A program made the translations under genes and the position numbers. 64,000 bases of DNA from Jatrophihabitans telluris (GTDB lineage: Bacteria > Actinomycetota > Actinomycetes > Mycobacteriales > Jatrophihabitantaceae). The stretch's first letter is position 1; each line of letters opens with the position of its first letter. The DNA is taken from the NCBI RefSeq assembly GCF_023516435.1, contig NZ_CP097332.1, positions 1,674,001 to 1,738,000 on the forward strand. Direction: 5' to 3'. A model generated the notes under the pieces. That model did not search any database. It was not told the DNA's origin and saw only the letters and a list, made by a program, of their open reading frames with translations. Of the stretch, positions 8,517 to 18,733 are shown piece after piece.

Positions 8517-9253
8517 CGGCGGCGCGCGATCAGCAGCAGGTCCAGGCAGTCATCGGCGGCCGGATCGTGGAACTCGAAATCGTCGGTGGCGACGGAGGCG
8601 ACGTCGCTGCGAAGGTCGGCGTCCCAGTGGCCCGGGTCCACCGCCAGTTGAGCATCGGCGAGGGAGCCGCCCCAGCGGGCATCGAGCTCTCGCAACCGCT
8701 CTCGCGCGACGAGACCGGCCAGCTGGAGAACCTGCAGGCCGGCGTGCTCGATCAGTCCGCGCAGCTCGTGGGCGACGAACTCGTGAGTGTGAAAGGGATT
8801 CCTCGGCCGGGCGCGGTCGGGGGAGAAGGTCAACCGGTTGGGTGTGGACAGGATCAGCGAGCCGCCTGGCCGCAACACGCGAGCACATTCGCTCACGAAT
8901 TGGGGATGGTCCCAGACATGCTCGATCACCTGCAGGCAGACCAGTGTGTCGGTCGAGGCAGTTCGGACGGGCAGCGCGGCGAGGTTGCCCTGCACAGCGA
9001 GCAGCTGGGGGTAGCGCCGGTGCAGATGCCCGATCGCCGCGCGGTCGTAGTCCAGGGCCACGGTCTGCTGACCGGACCGGCTGAGCTGGGCGGCGCCGTA
9101 ACCCTCACCGGCCCCGACCTCCAGCACCACCGGACCGGTGACCTCGGCGCGCACATACCGGTAGGCGGCCTCGTGCCGGCGAAACCAGTAGTTCTCCGCC
9201 GGCACCTCCGGGACGGTGCGTTCGCCCGTCAGCGCCAGTGGCTGGGCCGTCAT
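8513..9253 (-). CDS. SAM-dependent methyltransferase (Rv3030-like)
   Basis: A 246-residue class I methyltransferase with motif I VLEVGAGEG (about residues 43-51), LDYDRAAIGHL as the ribose-binding strand, and VCLQVIEHVWD and VLRPGGSLILSTPN. It is first in the operon methyltransferase-GH57. The Rv3030 counterpart is proposed to methylate sugars of the methylglucose polysaccharide; that role is inferred from synteny. The start is ATG 9253 without a clear Shine-Dalgarno sequence. A TAGGGT further upstream on the same strand could be its -10. Confidence 0.85.
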   Translation of the reverse strand: MTAQPLALTGERTVPEVPAENYWFRRHEAAYRYVRAEVTGPVVLEVGAGEGYGAAQLSRSGQQTVALDYDRAAIGHLHRRYPQLLAVQGNLAALPVRTASTDTLVCLQVIEHVWDHPQFVSECARVLRPGGSLILSTPNRLTFSPDRARPRNPFHTHEFVAHELRGLIEHAGLQVLQLAGLVARERLRELDARWGGSLADAQLAVDPGHWDADLRSDVASVATDDFEFHDPAADDCLDLLLIARRR

Positions 9254-9458
9254 CGCCGGACCGAGCCCTGTTCGCCGTTGCTCACCCTCGCCGTCCTCTC
9301 ATCGTGACTGGGAACACCCTAGGGGTACCGGGCGACTATTGCTACTCACCGGTAACATCGGCAATATCGCACTAGCGCGCCAACCGCGCGATTGTCCAGC
9401 GTGACGAATGCGGCCTCTGGACACCAGGGCCCGACGAACAGTGAGGATCGAGAGCCGG

Positions 9459-10238
9459 ATGAACATCGTCGTCTTGATGAAGCAGGTGCCCGACACCTAC
9501 GCCGAGCGCAGATTGAGTCCTTCGGACAACACCCTCGACCGCGCCGGCGTGGACGCCGTGATCAACGAGATCGACGAATACGCCATCGAGGAGGGGCTGC
9601 TGCTCAAGGAAGCCCACGGCGGCGAGGTGACCATCCTGACGATGGGTCCCGACCGCGCCACCGAGTCGATCCGCAAGGCGTTGTCGATGGGTGCGGACAA
9701 GGGCGTCCACGTCGTCGATGAAGCGTTGCACGGCTCCTGCGCGATCACCACCGCCAAGGTCCTGGCCAAGGCCCTGGGCACCCTGGAGTACGACCTGGTC
9801 ATCGCCGGCTCGGAGGCCACCGACTCCCGGCTCTCGGTCGTGCCGGCCCTGCTCAGCGAAGCGCTGGGCGTACCCCAGCTCTCCGGCGCCCGCAAGGTGA
9901 CGGTCGACGGTTCCGACATCACCATCGAGCGAGCCACCGAGACCGGCTTCGCCCGCGTTCAGGCCAGTGGACCGGCCGTCGTCAGCGTGGTCGAGAAGAT
10001 CAACGAGCCGCGCTATCCCTCGTTCAAGGGGATCATGGCAGCCAAGTCCAAGCCGGTTCAGCAGCTGTCGCTGTCGGATCTGGGCATCGGTGCCGACGAG
10101 GTCGGCCTGGCTGCCTCCACCACGACCGTGCAGTCCTTCGAACAAGCCCCGCCGCGGGCTGCGGGCACCGTGGTCAAGGACGAGGGCAACGGCGGCTCGG
10201 CGATCGCGGAGTACCTGGCGAGCAAGAAGCTCATCTAG
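9459..10238 (+). CDS. etfB: Electron transfer flavoprotein beta subunit
   Basis: A 259-residue protein starting MNIVVLMKQVPDTYAE, the diagnostic EtfB N-terminus. The AMP-binding/family signature is visible in LVIAGSEATD and VVEKINEPRYPSFKGIMAAKSK. It heterodimerises with EtfA to pass electrons from acyl-CoA dehydrogenases to the membrane quinone pool. ATG 9459 is used because upstream in-frame sequence lacks homology. The preceding 205-bp gap carries the promoter region. etfA follows after 108 bases. Equivalent to Rv3029c (fixA). Confidence 0.95.
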   Translation: MNIVVLMKQVPDTYAERRLSPSDNTLDRAGVDAVINEIDEYAIEEGLLLKEAHGGEVTILTMGPDRATESIRKALSMGADKGVHVVDEALHGSCAITTAKVLAKALGTLEYDLVIAGSEATDSRLSVVPALLSEALGVPQLSGARKVTVDGSDITIERATETGFARVQASGPAVVSVVEKINEPRYPSFKGIMAAKSKPVQQLSLSDLGIGADEVGLAASTTTVQSFEQAPPRAAGTVVKDEGNGGSAIAEYLASKKLI

Positions 10239-10346
10239 CTCTGCGCGACTCACCGCCCGCGAAGCACCACTCGCGCCGCGAGCGCGCACCGCAGGCCCGG
10301 CCTGCCCCCGACCTCCAGACAGACTTTTCAGATAAGGGAAAATCTC

Positions 10347-11306
10347 ATGGCTGAAGTACTGGTCCTCGTCGACTCGGCGAACGGCACCGTCAAGAAGTCC
10401 ACCCTCGAACTGCTGACCGCGGCCCGCTCTCTCGGTGAGCCGTCCGCGGTGGTCCTCGGTGCGCCCGGAACGGCCGCCGCGCTTAAGGCCACGCTGGCCG
10501 AATACGGCGCCGCGAAGGTCTATGTCGCCGAGAGCGAGGACGTCGACGCTTACCTTGTCGCCCCCAAGGCCGAGCTGCTCGCCCAGATCGCCGCTCAGGC
10601 TGGTCCGGCCGCGATCCTGGTGTCCTCGAGCCCCGAGAACAAGGAAATCGCCGCCCGGACGGCCTTCAAGCTCGATTCCGGTTTCCTGGCCGATGCGGTC
10701 GAACTCGGTGAGGGTGGCAGCGCGAAGCAGTCCATATTCGGAGGCTCGGTGACGGTCACCTCGGTCGTCGCCAAGGGCATCCCGGTGATCAGCCTGCGGG
10801 CCAACTCGGTGTCGGCCGCCGCCTCGCCCGCAGCTGCCGAGGAGGTCGCCGTCGACGTCGCGATCTCCGACGTGGCCAAGGGTGCGAAGGTGCTCGAGTG
10901 GGTGGAGGAGGCCAAGGGTTCGCGTCCCTCGCTGCAGGATGCCTCGGTCATCGTCTCCGGTGGTCGTGGCGTCGGCTCGGCCGAGAACTTCAAGATCGTC
11001 GAAGAGGTGGCCGACTCGATCGGCGCCGCCGTCGGCGCATCGCGAGCCGCCACCGACGCCGGCTGGGTCCCGCACACCATGCAGGTCGGTCAGACCGGCG
11101 TGACCGTGGCTCCTCAGCTCTACATCGCGCTCGGCATCTCCGGCGCCATCCAGCACCGGGCGGGCATGCAGACGTCCAAGACCATCGTCGCGGTGAACAA
11201 GGACCCAGAGGCGCCGATCTTCGAACTGGCCGATTTCGGCGTCGTCGGTGACCTGTTCGCCGTGGCTCCTCAGTTGGCGGAGGAAGTCACCAAGCGCAAG
11301 GGCTGA
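10347..11306 (+). CDS. etfA: Electron transfer flavoprotein alpha subunit
   Basis: A 319-residue EtfA. The N-terminal domain starts [13 protein letters not shown]. The C-terminal FAD domain carries the family signature in [40 protein letters not shown] and the [21 protein letters not shown] stretch that contacts FAD. It is the cytoplasmic partner of EtfB. AAGGGA lies 8 bases before the ATG. The gap to etfB holds no hairpin, so the pair is probably co-transcribed. Equivalent to Rv3028c (fixB). Confidence 0.96.
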   Translation: MAEVLVLVDSANGTVKKSTLELLTAARSLGEPSAVVLGAPGTAAALKATLAEYGAAKVYVAESEDVDAYLVAPKAELLAQIAAQAGPAAILVSSSPENKEIAARTAFKLDSGFLADAVELGEGGSAKQSIFGGSVTVTSVVAKGIPVISLRANSVSAAASPAAAEEVAVDVAISDVAKGAKVLEWVEEAKGSRPSLQDASVIVSGGRGVGSAENFKIVEEVADSIGAAVGASRAATDAGWVPHTMQVGQTGVTVAPQLYIALGISGAIQHRAGMQTSKTIVAVNKDPEAPIFELADFGVVGDLFAVAPQLAEEVTKRKG

Positions 11307-11370
11307 TCCACGCGCACCGGCCGAGCGCGGCGGCGTCCCGAACTGGTTTAGTGGTGAGATAACGAGCGGA

Positions 11371-11376
11371 TAGACT
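11371..11376 (+). promoter_or_regulatory. -10 element TAGACT, leaderless type
   Basis: TAGACT lies exactly 8 bases before the GTG start of the MFS gene, so the RNA should begin at or next to the start codon. No Shine-Dalgarno sequence precedes that GTG. Confidence 0.65.
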
Positions 11377-11384
11377 GCTCGATT

Positions 11385-12893
11385 GTGTCCAGGTTGTTAA
11401 CGCGGTTCCTTCCGCGGCGGTCTTCGGCCCCGCGCGGAGGTCCGCGTGAGGAGCCGGTGGCACCCTCCATCCTCTCGCCCGAGGCACGGCTGACCACCCT
11501 CGGCATCATCATCCTGATGACGATCATCGCCTTCGAGGCGATGGCCGTCGCGACGGCGCTGCCGACCGCCGCGCGGAGCCTGCACGGTCTGGCCGCCTAC
11601 GGATGGTCGTTCACCGGCTTCCTGGTCGCGAGCGTGGTCGGCATGGTCGCGTCCGGGATGCGCTCGGACCGCAACGGCCCACGGTCGCCCCTGCTCGTCG
11701 GACTCGGCCTGTTCGTGGTCGGTCTGCTGGTGGCCTCAGCCGCCGGGGCGATGTGGGTACTCGTCGCGGCCCGGGTCGTCCAGGGTCTGTCCACCGGCCT
11801 GCTCATCACCGCGATGTACGTGGTCATCGGCGAGGTGTACGACGATCTGGTGCGGCCCCGGATGTTCGCCGCCCTCGCCAGCGCTTGGGTTGTGCCCGGG
11901 CTGGTGGGCCCGATCGTGGCCGGCTGGGTCACCCAGCACCTGTCCTGGCGCTGGGTGTTCGGTGGACTGGCGCCCTTCGTCGTCCTCGGCGGACTCATGA
12001 TGGTGCCCTCGCTGCGCCAGCTCCGCGCCCACCCGGCTCGGACTCAGGTGGCCGACTCGGCCCGGTTGGGGTATGCGGTCCTCGCGGCGGCCGGCATCGC
12101 GGGTGTCGCGAACCTCGGACAGAGCCAGACGCCGCTGAGCTGGGCCCTGGGCGTGGCCGGCGCGGTGGCGATGGTGCTCGGTTTGCGGCGCCTGCTGCCG
12201 CGTGGCACCTTCACACTGTCGCGCGGGGTACCGGCTGCGGTGGGCTACCGCGGGGTCCTGGCGGGCACCTTCTTCGGCATGGAGGCGGTGGTACCGCTCA
12301 CGCTGACGGTCCAGCACCACTACTCGGCCACCATGTCCGGCCTCCCGCTGATGTTCACCGCGGTGACCTGGGCGGTGGGCTCGCAGATCCAGGGACGTCT
12401 GGACAGCCGCTGGCGTCCAGCGCTGCTGCGCGCCGGACTGCTGCTGTTCGCCGTTGCCGGTGCCGGCATGACGTTGGTCGCACTGCGGATCGCTCCGGGG
12501 TGGGGCGCGTTCCTGGCCTGGCCGACCGCCGGGCTCGGGGCGGGCTTCGGGCTGACCAGCGCGTCGGTGGCCCTGCTCGACTTCACCACCGATGCCCAGC
12601 GCGGGTCGGACTCGTCCTCCCTGCAGTTGGCGGACTCGTCGGCCAGCGCCCTGTGCACGGCCTTCGGAGGGGCCCTGGTCGCCGCGGCCGCCCACGGCAG
12701 GATCAGCTACGGCCACGGTCTGGGGGCGATCTTCGTGGTCATGTCCGTGCTCGGGTTGAGCGCCATCGGCCGGACGACGGCGTTGCGTCCGCCGAACCGG
12801 ACGGCAATGCTTCCGGGCAGTTCCGACGATCGCAGGGACGCCGCCGTGACGGGGATAGCCGTCGAGGTGGGCCCACCGGTTTCCGCGCCGTAA
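11385..12893 (+). CDS. MFS transporter (drug exporter type)
   Basis: A 502-residue integral membrane protein with about 12-14 hydrophobic segments. The motif-A region [16 protein letters not shown] follows TM2, and [11 protein letters not shown] after TM1 is typical of the DHA2/Bmr-like exporters. A basic cytoplasmic N-terminus of about 35 residues precedes TM1, and the tail after ~465 is hydrophilic. The substrate is unknown. It is probably transcribed from its own leaderless promoter. Its TAA stop forms part of the -10 of the next gene. Confidence 0.85.
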   Translation: MSRLLTRFLPRRSSAPRGGPREEPVAPSILSPEARLTTLGIIILMTIIAFEAMAVATALPTAARSLHGLAAYGWSFTGFLVASVVGMVASGMRSDRNGPRSPLLVGLGLFVVGLLVASAAGAMWVLVAARVVQGLSTGLLITAMYVVIGEVYDDLVRPRMFAALASAWVVPGLVGPIVAGWVTQHLSWRWVFGGLAPFVVLGGLMMVPSLRQLRAHPARTQVADSARLGYAVLAAAGIAGVANLGQSQTPLSWALGVAGAVAMVLGLRRLLPRGTFTLSRGVPAAVGYRGVLAGTFFGMEAVVPLTLTVQHHYSATMSGLPLMFTAVTWAVGSQIQGRLDSRWRPALLRAGLLLFAVAGAGMTLVALRIAPGWGAFLAWPTAGLGAGFGLTSASVALLDFTTDAQRGSDSSSLQLADSSASALCTAFGGALVAAAAHGRISYGHGLGAIFVVMSVLGLSAIGRTTALRPPNRTAMLPGSSDDRRDAAVTGIAVEVGPPVSAP

Positions 12894-12896
12894 ACT
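12891..12896 (+). promoter_or_regulatory. -10 element TAAACT for the cysteine desulfurase gene
   Basis: TAAACT overlaps the TAA stop of the MFS gene and lies 8 bases before ATG 12905. This geometry favours ATG 12905 over GTG 12902 as the start and implies leaderless translation. Confidence 0.6.
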
Positions 12897-12904
12897 TGTC
12901 CGTG

Positions 12905-14161
12905 ATGGTGTACCTGGATCACGCGGCGACAACGCCCATGCTGCCCGAGGTCATCGCCGCGATGGCCGAGGCGATGGCTACCACCGGCAACCCCTCGTCC
13001 CTGCATACCTCGGGTCGACGGGGTCGCCGGGTCGTCGAGGAATCTCGTGAGCGCCTGGCCGCCGCCCTGCAGGCCCGTCCCTCGGAAGTCATCTTCACCT
13101 CCGGCGGTACCGAGGCCGACAACCTGGCCGTGAAGGGCATCTACCTCGCCCGCCGCAACAGCGACCCGCGCCGCCGCCGGATTCTGGCCTCGTCGGTGGA
13201 ACATCACGCCGTCCTGGACGCGGCACTGTGGCTGGCGGCCAACGAGGGCGCCGAGGTCGAACTGCTGCCGGTCGACACTGTGGGAACGGTCCGTCCGCAG
13301 ACGCTACGGGAGGCGATCGATCGCGACCCGGACTCCGTCGCCCTTGTCAGCGTGATGTGGGCCAACAACGAGGTCGGCACCGTTCAGCCGATCCGCGAAC
13401 TGGCCGACATCGCGCATCGCCACGGGATTCCCTTCCACTCCGACGCGGTCCAGGCGGTCAGCGTGCTGCCGGTGTCCTTCGCCGACTCCGGCGTCGACGC
13501 TCTCTCGGTCACCGGGCACAAGCTCGGCGGGCCCTACGGGTGCGGGGCGTTGCTGCTCAAACGGGACGTCAGCTGTGTGCCTCTGCTGCACGGCGGTGGT
13601 CAGGAGCGCGATGTGCGATCCGGCACCTTGGACACGCCGGGTGTCCTCGGCCTGTCGCTGGCCGCCGAAATCGCGGTGGCGCACCGGGCGGACACCGCCC
13701 AGCGTTTGAACTCCCTGCGCTCGAGACTGATCGACGGGATCCAGGCCGCGGTCGAGGGCGTCGGGCTCAACGGGGACCCGGTCAACCGTCTCCCCGGCAA
13801 CGCCCACCTCAGTTTCCCCGGCTGCGAAGGCGACTCGCTGCTGATGTTGCTCGATGCTCGCGGGATCGAATGTTCTACCGGCTCGGCGTGCTCGGCCGGT
13901 GTGGCGCAGCCCTCGCACGTCCTGCTGGCAATGGGGGCCGACGAGGCCACCGCGCGCGGCTCGCTGCGCCTGAGTCTCGGGCACACCTCCACCGAGGCCG
14001 ACGTCGAGGAGTTGCTCGCCGTCATCGGACCGGTGACCGAGCGCGCCCGTCGTGCCGGTATGGCCTCCACCGGCATGGCTTCCACCGGTATGACTGCGAC
14101 CGGGACGGCCGCGACCCACGAGGCCGACAACCGCCGGGTTCCGGCAACGGGGCGGGTGTGA
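12905..14161 (+). CDS. iscS: Cysteine desulfurase (IscS/NifS family)
   Basis: A 418-residue PLP enzyme. The opening is [12 protein letters not shown], the PLP lysine lies in [12 protein letters not shown] and the persulfide-forming cysteine in STGSACSAG. It takes sulfur from cysteine to feed MnmA, encoded next, for tRNA 2-thiouridine, and possibly Fe-S assembly. Equivalent to Rv3025c. The C-terminus is odd: four 15-bp repeats encode GMAST-like units after the last family helix, making the protein about 30 residues longer than usual. The stop overlaps mnmA (TGATG). Confidence 0.94.
   Translation: MVYLDHAATTPMLPEVIAAMAEAMATTGNPSSLHTSGRRGRRVVEESRERLAAALQARPSEVIFTSGGTEADNLAVKGIYLARRNSDPRRRRILASSVEHHAVLDAALWLAANEGAEVELLPVDTVGTVRPQTLREAIDRDPDSVALVSVMWANNEVGTVQPIRELADIAHRHGIPFHSDAVQAVSVLPVSFADSGVDALSVTGHKLGGPYGCGALLLKRDVSCVPLLHGGGQERDVRSGTLDTPGVLGLSLAAEIAVAHRADTAQRLNSLRSRLIDGIQAAVEGVGLNGDPVNRLPGNAHLSFPGCEGDSLLMLLDARGIECSTGSACSAGVAQPSHVLLAMGADEATARGSLRLSLGHTSTEADVEELLAVIGPVTERARRAGMASTGMASTGMTATGTAATHEADNRRVPATGRV
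14057..14116 (+). repeat. Four 15-bp tandem repeats in the 3' end of the desulfurase gene
   Basis: Units at 14057, 14072, 14087 and 14102 encode [15 protein letters not shown] and GTAAT. The first two differ only at synonymous positions. They lie beyond the conserved catalytic fold. Confidence 0.9.
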
Positions 14162-15258
14162 TGAAGGTTCTGGCCGCGATGAGCGGGGGAGTGGACTCCG
14201 CGGTAGCAGCGGCGCGGGCCGTCGACGCGGGCTGGGACGTCACCGGGGTGCACCTGGCGTTGTCGCGTCAGCCCGAAACGCTGCGCACCGGATCGCGTGG
14301 GTGCTGTTCGGTGGAGGACTCCCACGACGCCCGCCGCGCCGCCGACGTGCTGGAAATCCCCTTCTACGTATGGGATTTCGCCGATCGGTTCGCCGAGGAC
14401 GTCATCGACGACTTCGTCGCGGAGTACCAGGCCGGCCACACGCCCAACCCGTGCCTGAGGTGCAACGAGAAGATCAAGTTCGCCGCCCTGCTCGACCGGG
14501 CCCTCGCACTGGGCTTCGATGCGGTGGTGACCGGTCATCACGCGCGGCTGAGCGCGGGTCGGCTGTCCCGCTCGGTCGACACGGCCAAGGACCAGTCCTA
14601 CGTCCTGGCCGTGCTGCGGCCCGAACAGCTCGCGCACGCCGTCTTCCCTCTCGGCGAGTCGACCAAGCACCAGGTGCGCGCCGAAGCCGCCGCCCGTGGC
14701 CTGTCGGTTGCCGACAAGCCCGACAGCCATGACATCTGCTTCATCGCCGACGGCGACACTCAGGGATTCCTGCGCGGAAAACTCGGTGAGCAGCCCGGCG
14801 CGATCGTGGACTCCGACGGGGCGGTGCTCGGATCGCACGACGGCGCTTTCGGTTTCACCGTCGGCCAGCGCAAGGGCCTCAACCTGACCGTGCCGGCGCC
14901 GTCCGGCCAGCCGCGGTACGTGTTGTCCATTCAGCCCAAGACGAACACCGTGGTAGTCGGTGCCAAAACCGACCTGCGGGTCGACCGGATCGAGTGCGGA
15001 TCACCGGTGTGGACCCTCGACGAGCGCACCGAGCCGTTCACCTGCTCAGTGCAGCTGCGAGCGCACGGGATGGTGTCGCCGGCCCGCATCACCCTCGGTG
15101 CCAACGGCGAGATCATCGCCGATCTGCTCGAACCCCAGCACGGAGTCGCTTCCGGCCAGGCCTTGGTGATGTACGACGGCGATGACGTGATCGGTTCGGC
15201 CACCATCCGCCTCACGCACGGTGCGGCCGTCGACCGCCGCGTTGACGCGATGCCGTGA
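14161..15258 (+). CDS. mnmA: tRNA-specific 2-thiouridylase MnmA
   Basis: A 365-residue protein with the PP-loop [12 protein letters not shown] for ATP. The catalytic cysteine is in [14 protein letters not shown] and the partner cysteine in [15 protein letters not shown] and VGQRKGL are also conserved. It thiolates U34 of tRNA-Lys/Glu/Gln using sulfur relayed from the desulfurase encoded just upstream. ATG 14161 shares a base with the previous stop; GTG 14158 is an alternative one codon earlier. The stop overlaps the next GTG. Equivalent to Rv3024c (trmU). Confidence 0.97.
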   Translation: MKVLAAMSGGVDSAVAAARAVDAGWDVTGVHLALSRQPETLRTGSRGCCSVEDSHDARRAADVLEIPFYVWDFADRFAEDVIDDFVAEYQAGHTPNPCLRCNEKIKFAALLDRALALGFDAVVTGHHARLSAGRLSRSVDTAKDQSYVLAVLRPEQLAHAVFPLGESTKHQVRAEAAARGLSVADKPDSHDICFIADGDTQGFLRGKLGEQPGAIVDSDGAVLGSHDGAFGFTVGQRKGLNLTVPAPSGQPRYVLSIQPKTNTVVVGAKTDLRVDRIECGSPVWTLDERTEPFTCSVQLRAHGMVSPARITLGANGEIIADLLEPQHGVASGQALVMYDGDDVIGSATIRLTHGAAVDRRVDAMP

Positions 15259-16277
15259 GCGAGCCCGCAAGACGCTTCCCGTGGGCGCCGGGGGTCAGCA
15301 CCGGACTGGGCTCGCTGCCCGGAAGCGATGTGGTCGAGGCCGTCTCGTTCGTGCTCGACACCGTCCCCGAGTTCGCCTACCTGCCTGAGCTGCCCGCGCG
15401 CGGACTCGGAGCCGACATGATCGGCCGGACCGCGTCTCTGCTCGTGGAGTTGCCGATGGAATGGCAGCCCCATGGTTGGACGGTCACCGGCGCCGCCGGT
15501 CAGGACCTTCGGCGCGCCCGGGACTTCCTGCACCGGGATCTGGACGCGATTACCGAACACGGTGCCGGCCTGGACGTCCTCAAGGTCCAGGTGACCGGGC
15601 CGGTGACGCTCGCTGCCAACGCGGAACTGCCCAATCTGCACAAGGTTCTGTCCGACCACGGTGCGTTCCGAGACCTGTCGGAGTCACTTGCCGAAGGAGT
15701 CCGATTGCACCTGGCCGAGCTGGCCTCGCGGCTGCCCGGCACCGCTCTGGTGCTGCAACTGGACGAACCGTCGTTGCCGGCCGCGTTGTCCGGGTCGGTG
15801 CCGACCCCCTCGGGCTACGGGACCGTGCGCTCGATTTCGCGATCGGTCGCGGGCCCGGCGCTGCAGCGGGTGCTCGCCGGCGCGTCGCCGGGGTCCCGGA
15901 CGGTGCACTGCTGCGCCGCGGACGTGCCTTTCGATCTGCTCGTCAGCAGCGGCGCCGACGCGGTCGCGATCGATTTCGCGCTGTTGAACAAGGCCAATCT
16001 GGATTCGGTGGGTGAAATCGTCGACGCCGGCACCTCCCTGTGGCTGGGGGTGGTCCCGAGTTCTGATGCAGAGCTGTCCTTCGCCGCGGCTCGCGAGCGC
16101 GTGTTCGGACTGTGGCGGCGACTCGGCTTCGACGACGCCCTGCTGGCCGGCACGGTCGTCCCCACTCCAGCCTGCGGACTCGCCGGTGCGTCCCCGGGCT
16201 ACGCCCGGCGCGCGACCAAACTCCTTCGCGACGTCGGCCGGTCGTTGCTGGACGGGGCTGAGCCCAGCCGGAGCTGA
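15255..16277 (+). CDS. Cobalamin-independent methionine synthase-like protein (MetE C-domain fold)
   Basis: A 340-residue protein resembling the catalytic half of MetE/UROD-fold proteins. [17 protein letters not shown] opens the barrel, [10 protein letters not shown] is the conserved Asp-Glu-Pro strand, and HCCAAD and TPACGLAG supply His and Cys in the positions that bind zinc in MetE. It is too short for full MetE and lacks the N-terminal folate domain, so the reaction is uncertain. A role in methyl or thiol transfer beside mnmA is possible. Equivalent to Rv3015c. The start overlaps mnmA in GTGA. Confidence 0.75.
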   Translation: MSEPARRFPWAPGVSTGLGSLPGSDVVEAVSFVLDTVPEFAYLPELPARGLGADMIGRTASLLVELPMEWQPHGWTVTGAAGQDLRRARDFLHRDLDAITEHGAGLDVLKVQVTGPVTLAANAELPNLHKVLSDHGAFRDLSESLAEGVRLHLAELASRLPGTALVLQLDEPSLPAALSGSVPTPSGYGTVRSISRSVAGPALQRVLAGASPGSRTVHCCAADVPFDLLVSSGADAVAIDFALLNKANLDSVGEIVDAGTSLWLGVVPSSDAELSFAAARERVFGLWRRLGFDDALLAGTVVPTPACGLAGASPGYARRATKLLRDVGRSLLDGAEPSRS

Positions 16278-16299
16278 CGCTGGGCCGCGGCCCGCCCGC

Positions 16300-18363
16300 T
16301 CATCCGATCGTGGCGTGGCCCAGCTCATCGATAACCACGGAGAGCTCGCGGCCGGCGAACCGGATGCCCCGCACTGCAAATGCCCCTTCCTCACTGGTCG
16401 GGTGCAGTTGGGGGCCCGAGCCGTCGGCGGCCAGCCGCAGTCCGAGCCGGGCCACGATCCCCGCGCCGACTGCGGCGGCGGCCCAGGCTTGAGGTCGGCA
16501 CGCCGCGGGGTAGGCGGCCGGGCGGGGGTGCCGGCTTCGATCGTCGCCGCTGTAGAGCTCCGGTAGGCGGTAGTCGAATCGTTCGGCGGCGGCGAGCAAG
16601 CCGTCCATGAGCGTGGCCGCCTGTTCGCCGAAACCCTCAAGGCTCAGCCCGCGGACCGCCAAGGCGGTGTCGTGCGCCCAGACCGAGCCGCAGTGGTAGG
16701 ACAGCGGGAAGTACCCACCGGCATCGCTGGACATGGTCCGCAGGCCGAATCCACTGTTGAGCTCGGGCGAAACCAGCAACGCGGCGATCGCAGCCGACTC
16801 GTCCGGATCGAGGATGCCGGTTCCCAGCAGGTGCGCGATGTTGCTGGTCAGGGAGTCGACTGCTTTTTTCTCCCCGTCGAGGGCAAGTGCCGGGTAGCGA
16901 CGCCGGCCGTCGAAGACCCAGAACCGTTCACGAAAGCGGGTACGCAAAGCGTCGGCCCACGCCAGCCAGTGCTCGGACCCGTCCTGGCCGAAGGCGGCGA
17001 GCAGTTCCGCGCCGTGCCGAGCGGCTTCGTGGGCGTAGCCCTGGACCTCGCAGAGCGCGACCGGTCCCTGGGCGATCCGGCCGTCGGCGAAGCGGACCGA
17101 GTCGCCGGAATCCTTCCATCCCTGATTGGACAGTCCCCGGCCGGACTCGTCGAGGTATTCGAGGAATCCGTCGCCGTCAGGGTCGGCATGGCATTCCAGC
17201 CATCCCAGGGCCGCCTGCAACGACGGGATGAGATCGGCCACCTCGGCCTCGGGCATGCCCCACTTCCAGGCGTCATAGAGCAGGCAGATCCACAGCGGCG
17301 TGGCGTCGACGGTTCCGTAGTACAGCGGCGGGAGGTACATCGATGTCGCCGAGCCGGACACGCCATCGTGTTCGGTAGCCGTAGCGCGCAGTTCATGGGG
17401 GATCTTGCCGGGCTGTTCGGCCGAGACCGGGTCGACCTTGGTGCCTTGCAGCGCGGCCAGCGTGCGCAGCGTACCGGCGGCGAGTTCGGTGCCCAACGGC
17501 AACATCAGCCGCGCGGCGATGAGGGAATCGCGTCCGAACAACGTGAAGAACCACGGCGATCCGGCCGCGAGGAAGACGTCCCGGGGCTGCTCGGGCCGGG
17601 TCAGGGTCAGGGCGCGCAGATCGGCCAGTGAGCGCTGGACCCACGGCGCCCAGCGCGAGTCGGCGGCGCTGACCTCCACGCCGTTCCAGAACTCGGTCGA
17701 CGCCGGCTGGACCACGGTCGCCTCGACCTCGGCGTGCAGTTCCCAGCTCAGGCTCAGCGACTCGCCGGCCTGCAGTTCGACGGGCCATTCCAGTTGTGCC
17801 GATCCGTCGCTGTGCAGGACGTGCCGGGCCTGGTGGCCGCGAATCCGAACGTGGGCTCCGGAACCGTCCGCGGTCAGACCGCCGTCCTGATCCAGTTCGC
17901 CCCTATCCGGCAAAGCGAACGGGACAAGTGCGGTTCGGTGACCGGACTTGATGTCCTCGACGGTGGCGAAGTCGGTAGCCACCGCGAGTACGAGGACCGT
18001 CGACACCGCACGGTCGTGAGCGGTCACGTGCAGGGTCTCGCTCATCACGCCCGGGCGGATGCGCCGGATGCGGTCGATGCGGACTGCTGGGTCGGGCGTC
18101 GGCCCGGGCAGGGCCCGTGCGACGGCCGAGGCCCGCAGCTCCGTCGCCGAGACCAGACCCGCGCCGACGCCGATCGGGCGCTCGCCGGCCACGGTGATCC
18201 TCGCGCAGGAAAGCACCCGCACGTCGGAGTGCACCACGCCCTGAGCACCACCGCGTTCGATCTGACCGTCAGCCTCCGACAGCGCCACCGTAGGCGCGGC
18301 GAGGACGGTGACGAGCTCGTGCAGCCACGGCTGACGAAGCGGGTGTCGCACAGGTTCGGCCAT
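16300..18363 (-). CDS. Glycogen debranching-type enzyme (amylo-alpha-1,6-glucosidase-like)
   Basis: A 687-residue protein. The N-terminal ~270 residues form a beta-rich domain (VVHSDVRVLSCARITVAGERP) of the GDE_N_bis type. The C-terminal part is an (alpha/alpha)6 barrel with FTLFGRDSLIAARLMLPLG, GLSNQGWKDSGDS and SYHCGSVWAHDTALAVRG, as in MGH/GDE_C glycosidases. No signal peptide is seen, so it is probably cytoplasmic. ATG 18363 is preferred to TTG 18375 because GGGA lies upstream at a usable distance. It diverges from a LacI regulator and a sugar ABC operon, so it may degrade the imported oligosaccharide or stored glucan. Confidence 0.82.
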   Translation of the reverse strand: MAEPVRHPLRQPWLHELVTVLAAPTVALSEADGQIERGGAQGVVHSDVRVLSCARITVAGERPIGVGAGLVSATELRASAVARALPGPTPDPAVRIDRIRRIRPGVMSETLHVTAHDRAVSTVLVLAVATDFATVEDIKSGHRTALVPFALPDRGELDQDGGLTADGSGAHVRIRGHQARHVLHSDGSAQLEWPVELQAGESLSLSWELHAEVEATVVQPASTEFWNGVEVSAADSRWAPWVQRSLADLRALTLTRPEQPRDVFLAAGSPWFFTLFGRDSLIAARLMLPLGTELAAGTLRTLAALQGTKVDPVSAEQPGKIPHELRATATEHDGVSGSATSMYLPPLYYGTVDATPLWICLLYDAWKWGMPEAEVADLIPSLQAALGWLECHADPDGDGFLEYLDESGRGLSNQGWKDSGDSVRFADGRIAQGPVALCEVQGYAHEAARHGAELLAAFGQDGSEHWLAWADALRTRFRERFWVFDGRRRYPALALDGEKKAVDSLTSNIAHLLGTGILDPDESAAIAALLVSPELNSGFGLRTMSSDAGGYFPLSYHCGSVWAHDTALAVRGLSLEGFGEQAATLMDGLLAAAERFDYRLPELYSGDDRSRHPRPAAYPAACRPQAWAAAAVGAGIVARLGLRLAADGSGPQLHPTSEEGAFAVRGIRFAGRELSVVIDELGHATIG

Positions 18364-18515
18364 GGTGGATCCCAATCAGATCGACAGCTCGACGCCGCAG
18401 CTAGGCATAGTTACCGAATACGGCACTGCGGACTGTATCGCCCGATATCCGGACTCGTAATGGTTCCAATTCGCGCAAAATGCTTGACAGGCGGCGGTGC
18501 ACGAGTGACTCTAGC

Positions 18516-18530
18516 AACGATTTGATCGTT
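18516..18530. promoter_or_regulatory. Candidate LacI operator, AACGAT-TTG-ATCGTT
   Basis: A perfect inverted repeat with 6-bp arms and a 3-base centre, placed where transcription from the TTGACA promoter would start. It is the only compact dyad seen in this gap and the regulator is encoded next door. The centre is not the usual CG-type LacI half-site junction, so the assignment is tentative. Confidence 0.4.
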
Positions 18531-18622
18531 CAAACCAGCAAATGCGTGACCTTCCGGCAATAGCCGCGAAACGAACGTATGACCGGCCCGCGGGTCGCTG
18601 GCTCGCTGGCTTGCTGGCCGCA

Positions 18623-18690
18623 CGACCTACCCGTCTTGCCCGACCCGCACGATTTGCCCAACCCGCACCACTTGCCCGACCGCTGATGCC
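18623..18690 (+). repeat. 18-bp tandem repeat before the LacI gene
   Basis: Imperfect copies at 18623, 18641 and 18659 (pattern CGACCCGCACNNNTTGCC) and a shortened fourth copy at 18677. The period is a multiple of three. Confidence 0.8.
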
Positions 18691-18726
18691 CGACTGCTCC
18701 TCGACGTTGGCGAGGGCGACGACCGT

Positions 18727-18733
18727 GAGGAGG
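18727..18733 (+). promoter_or_regulatory. Strong Shine-Dalgarno GAGGAGG deciding a CTG start
   Basis: GAGGAGGT ends 8 bases before CTG 18743. No ATG, GTG or TTG lies in frame between the upstream stop (18734-18736) and ATG 18788, which would remove half of the helix-turn-helix. Confidence 0.7.
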
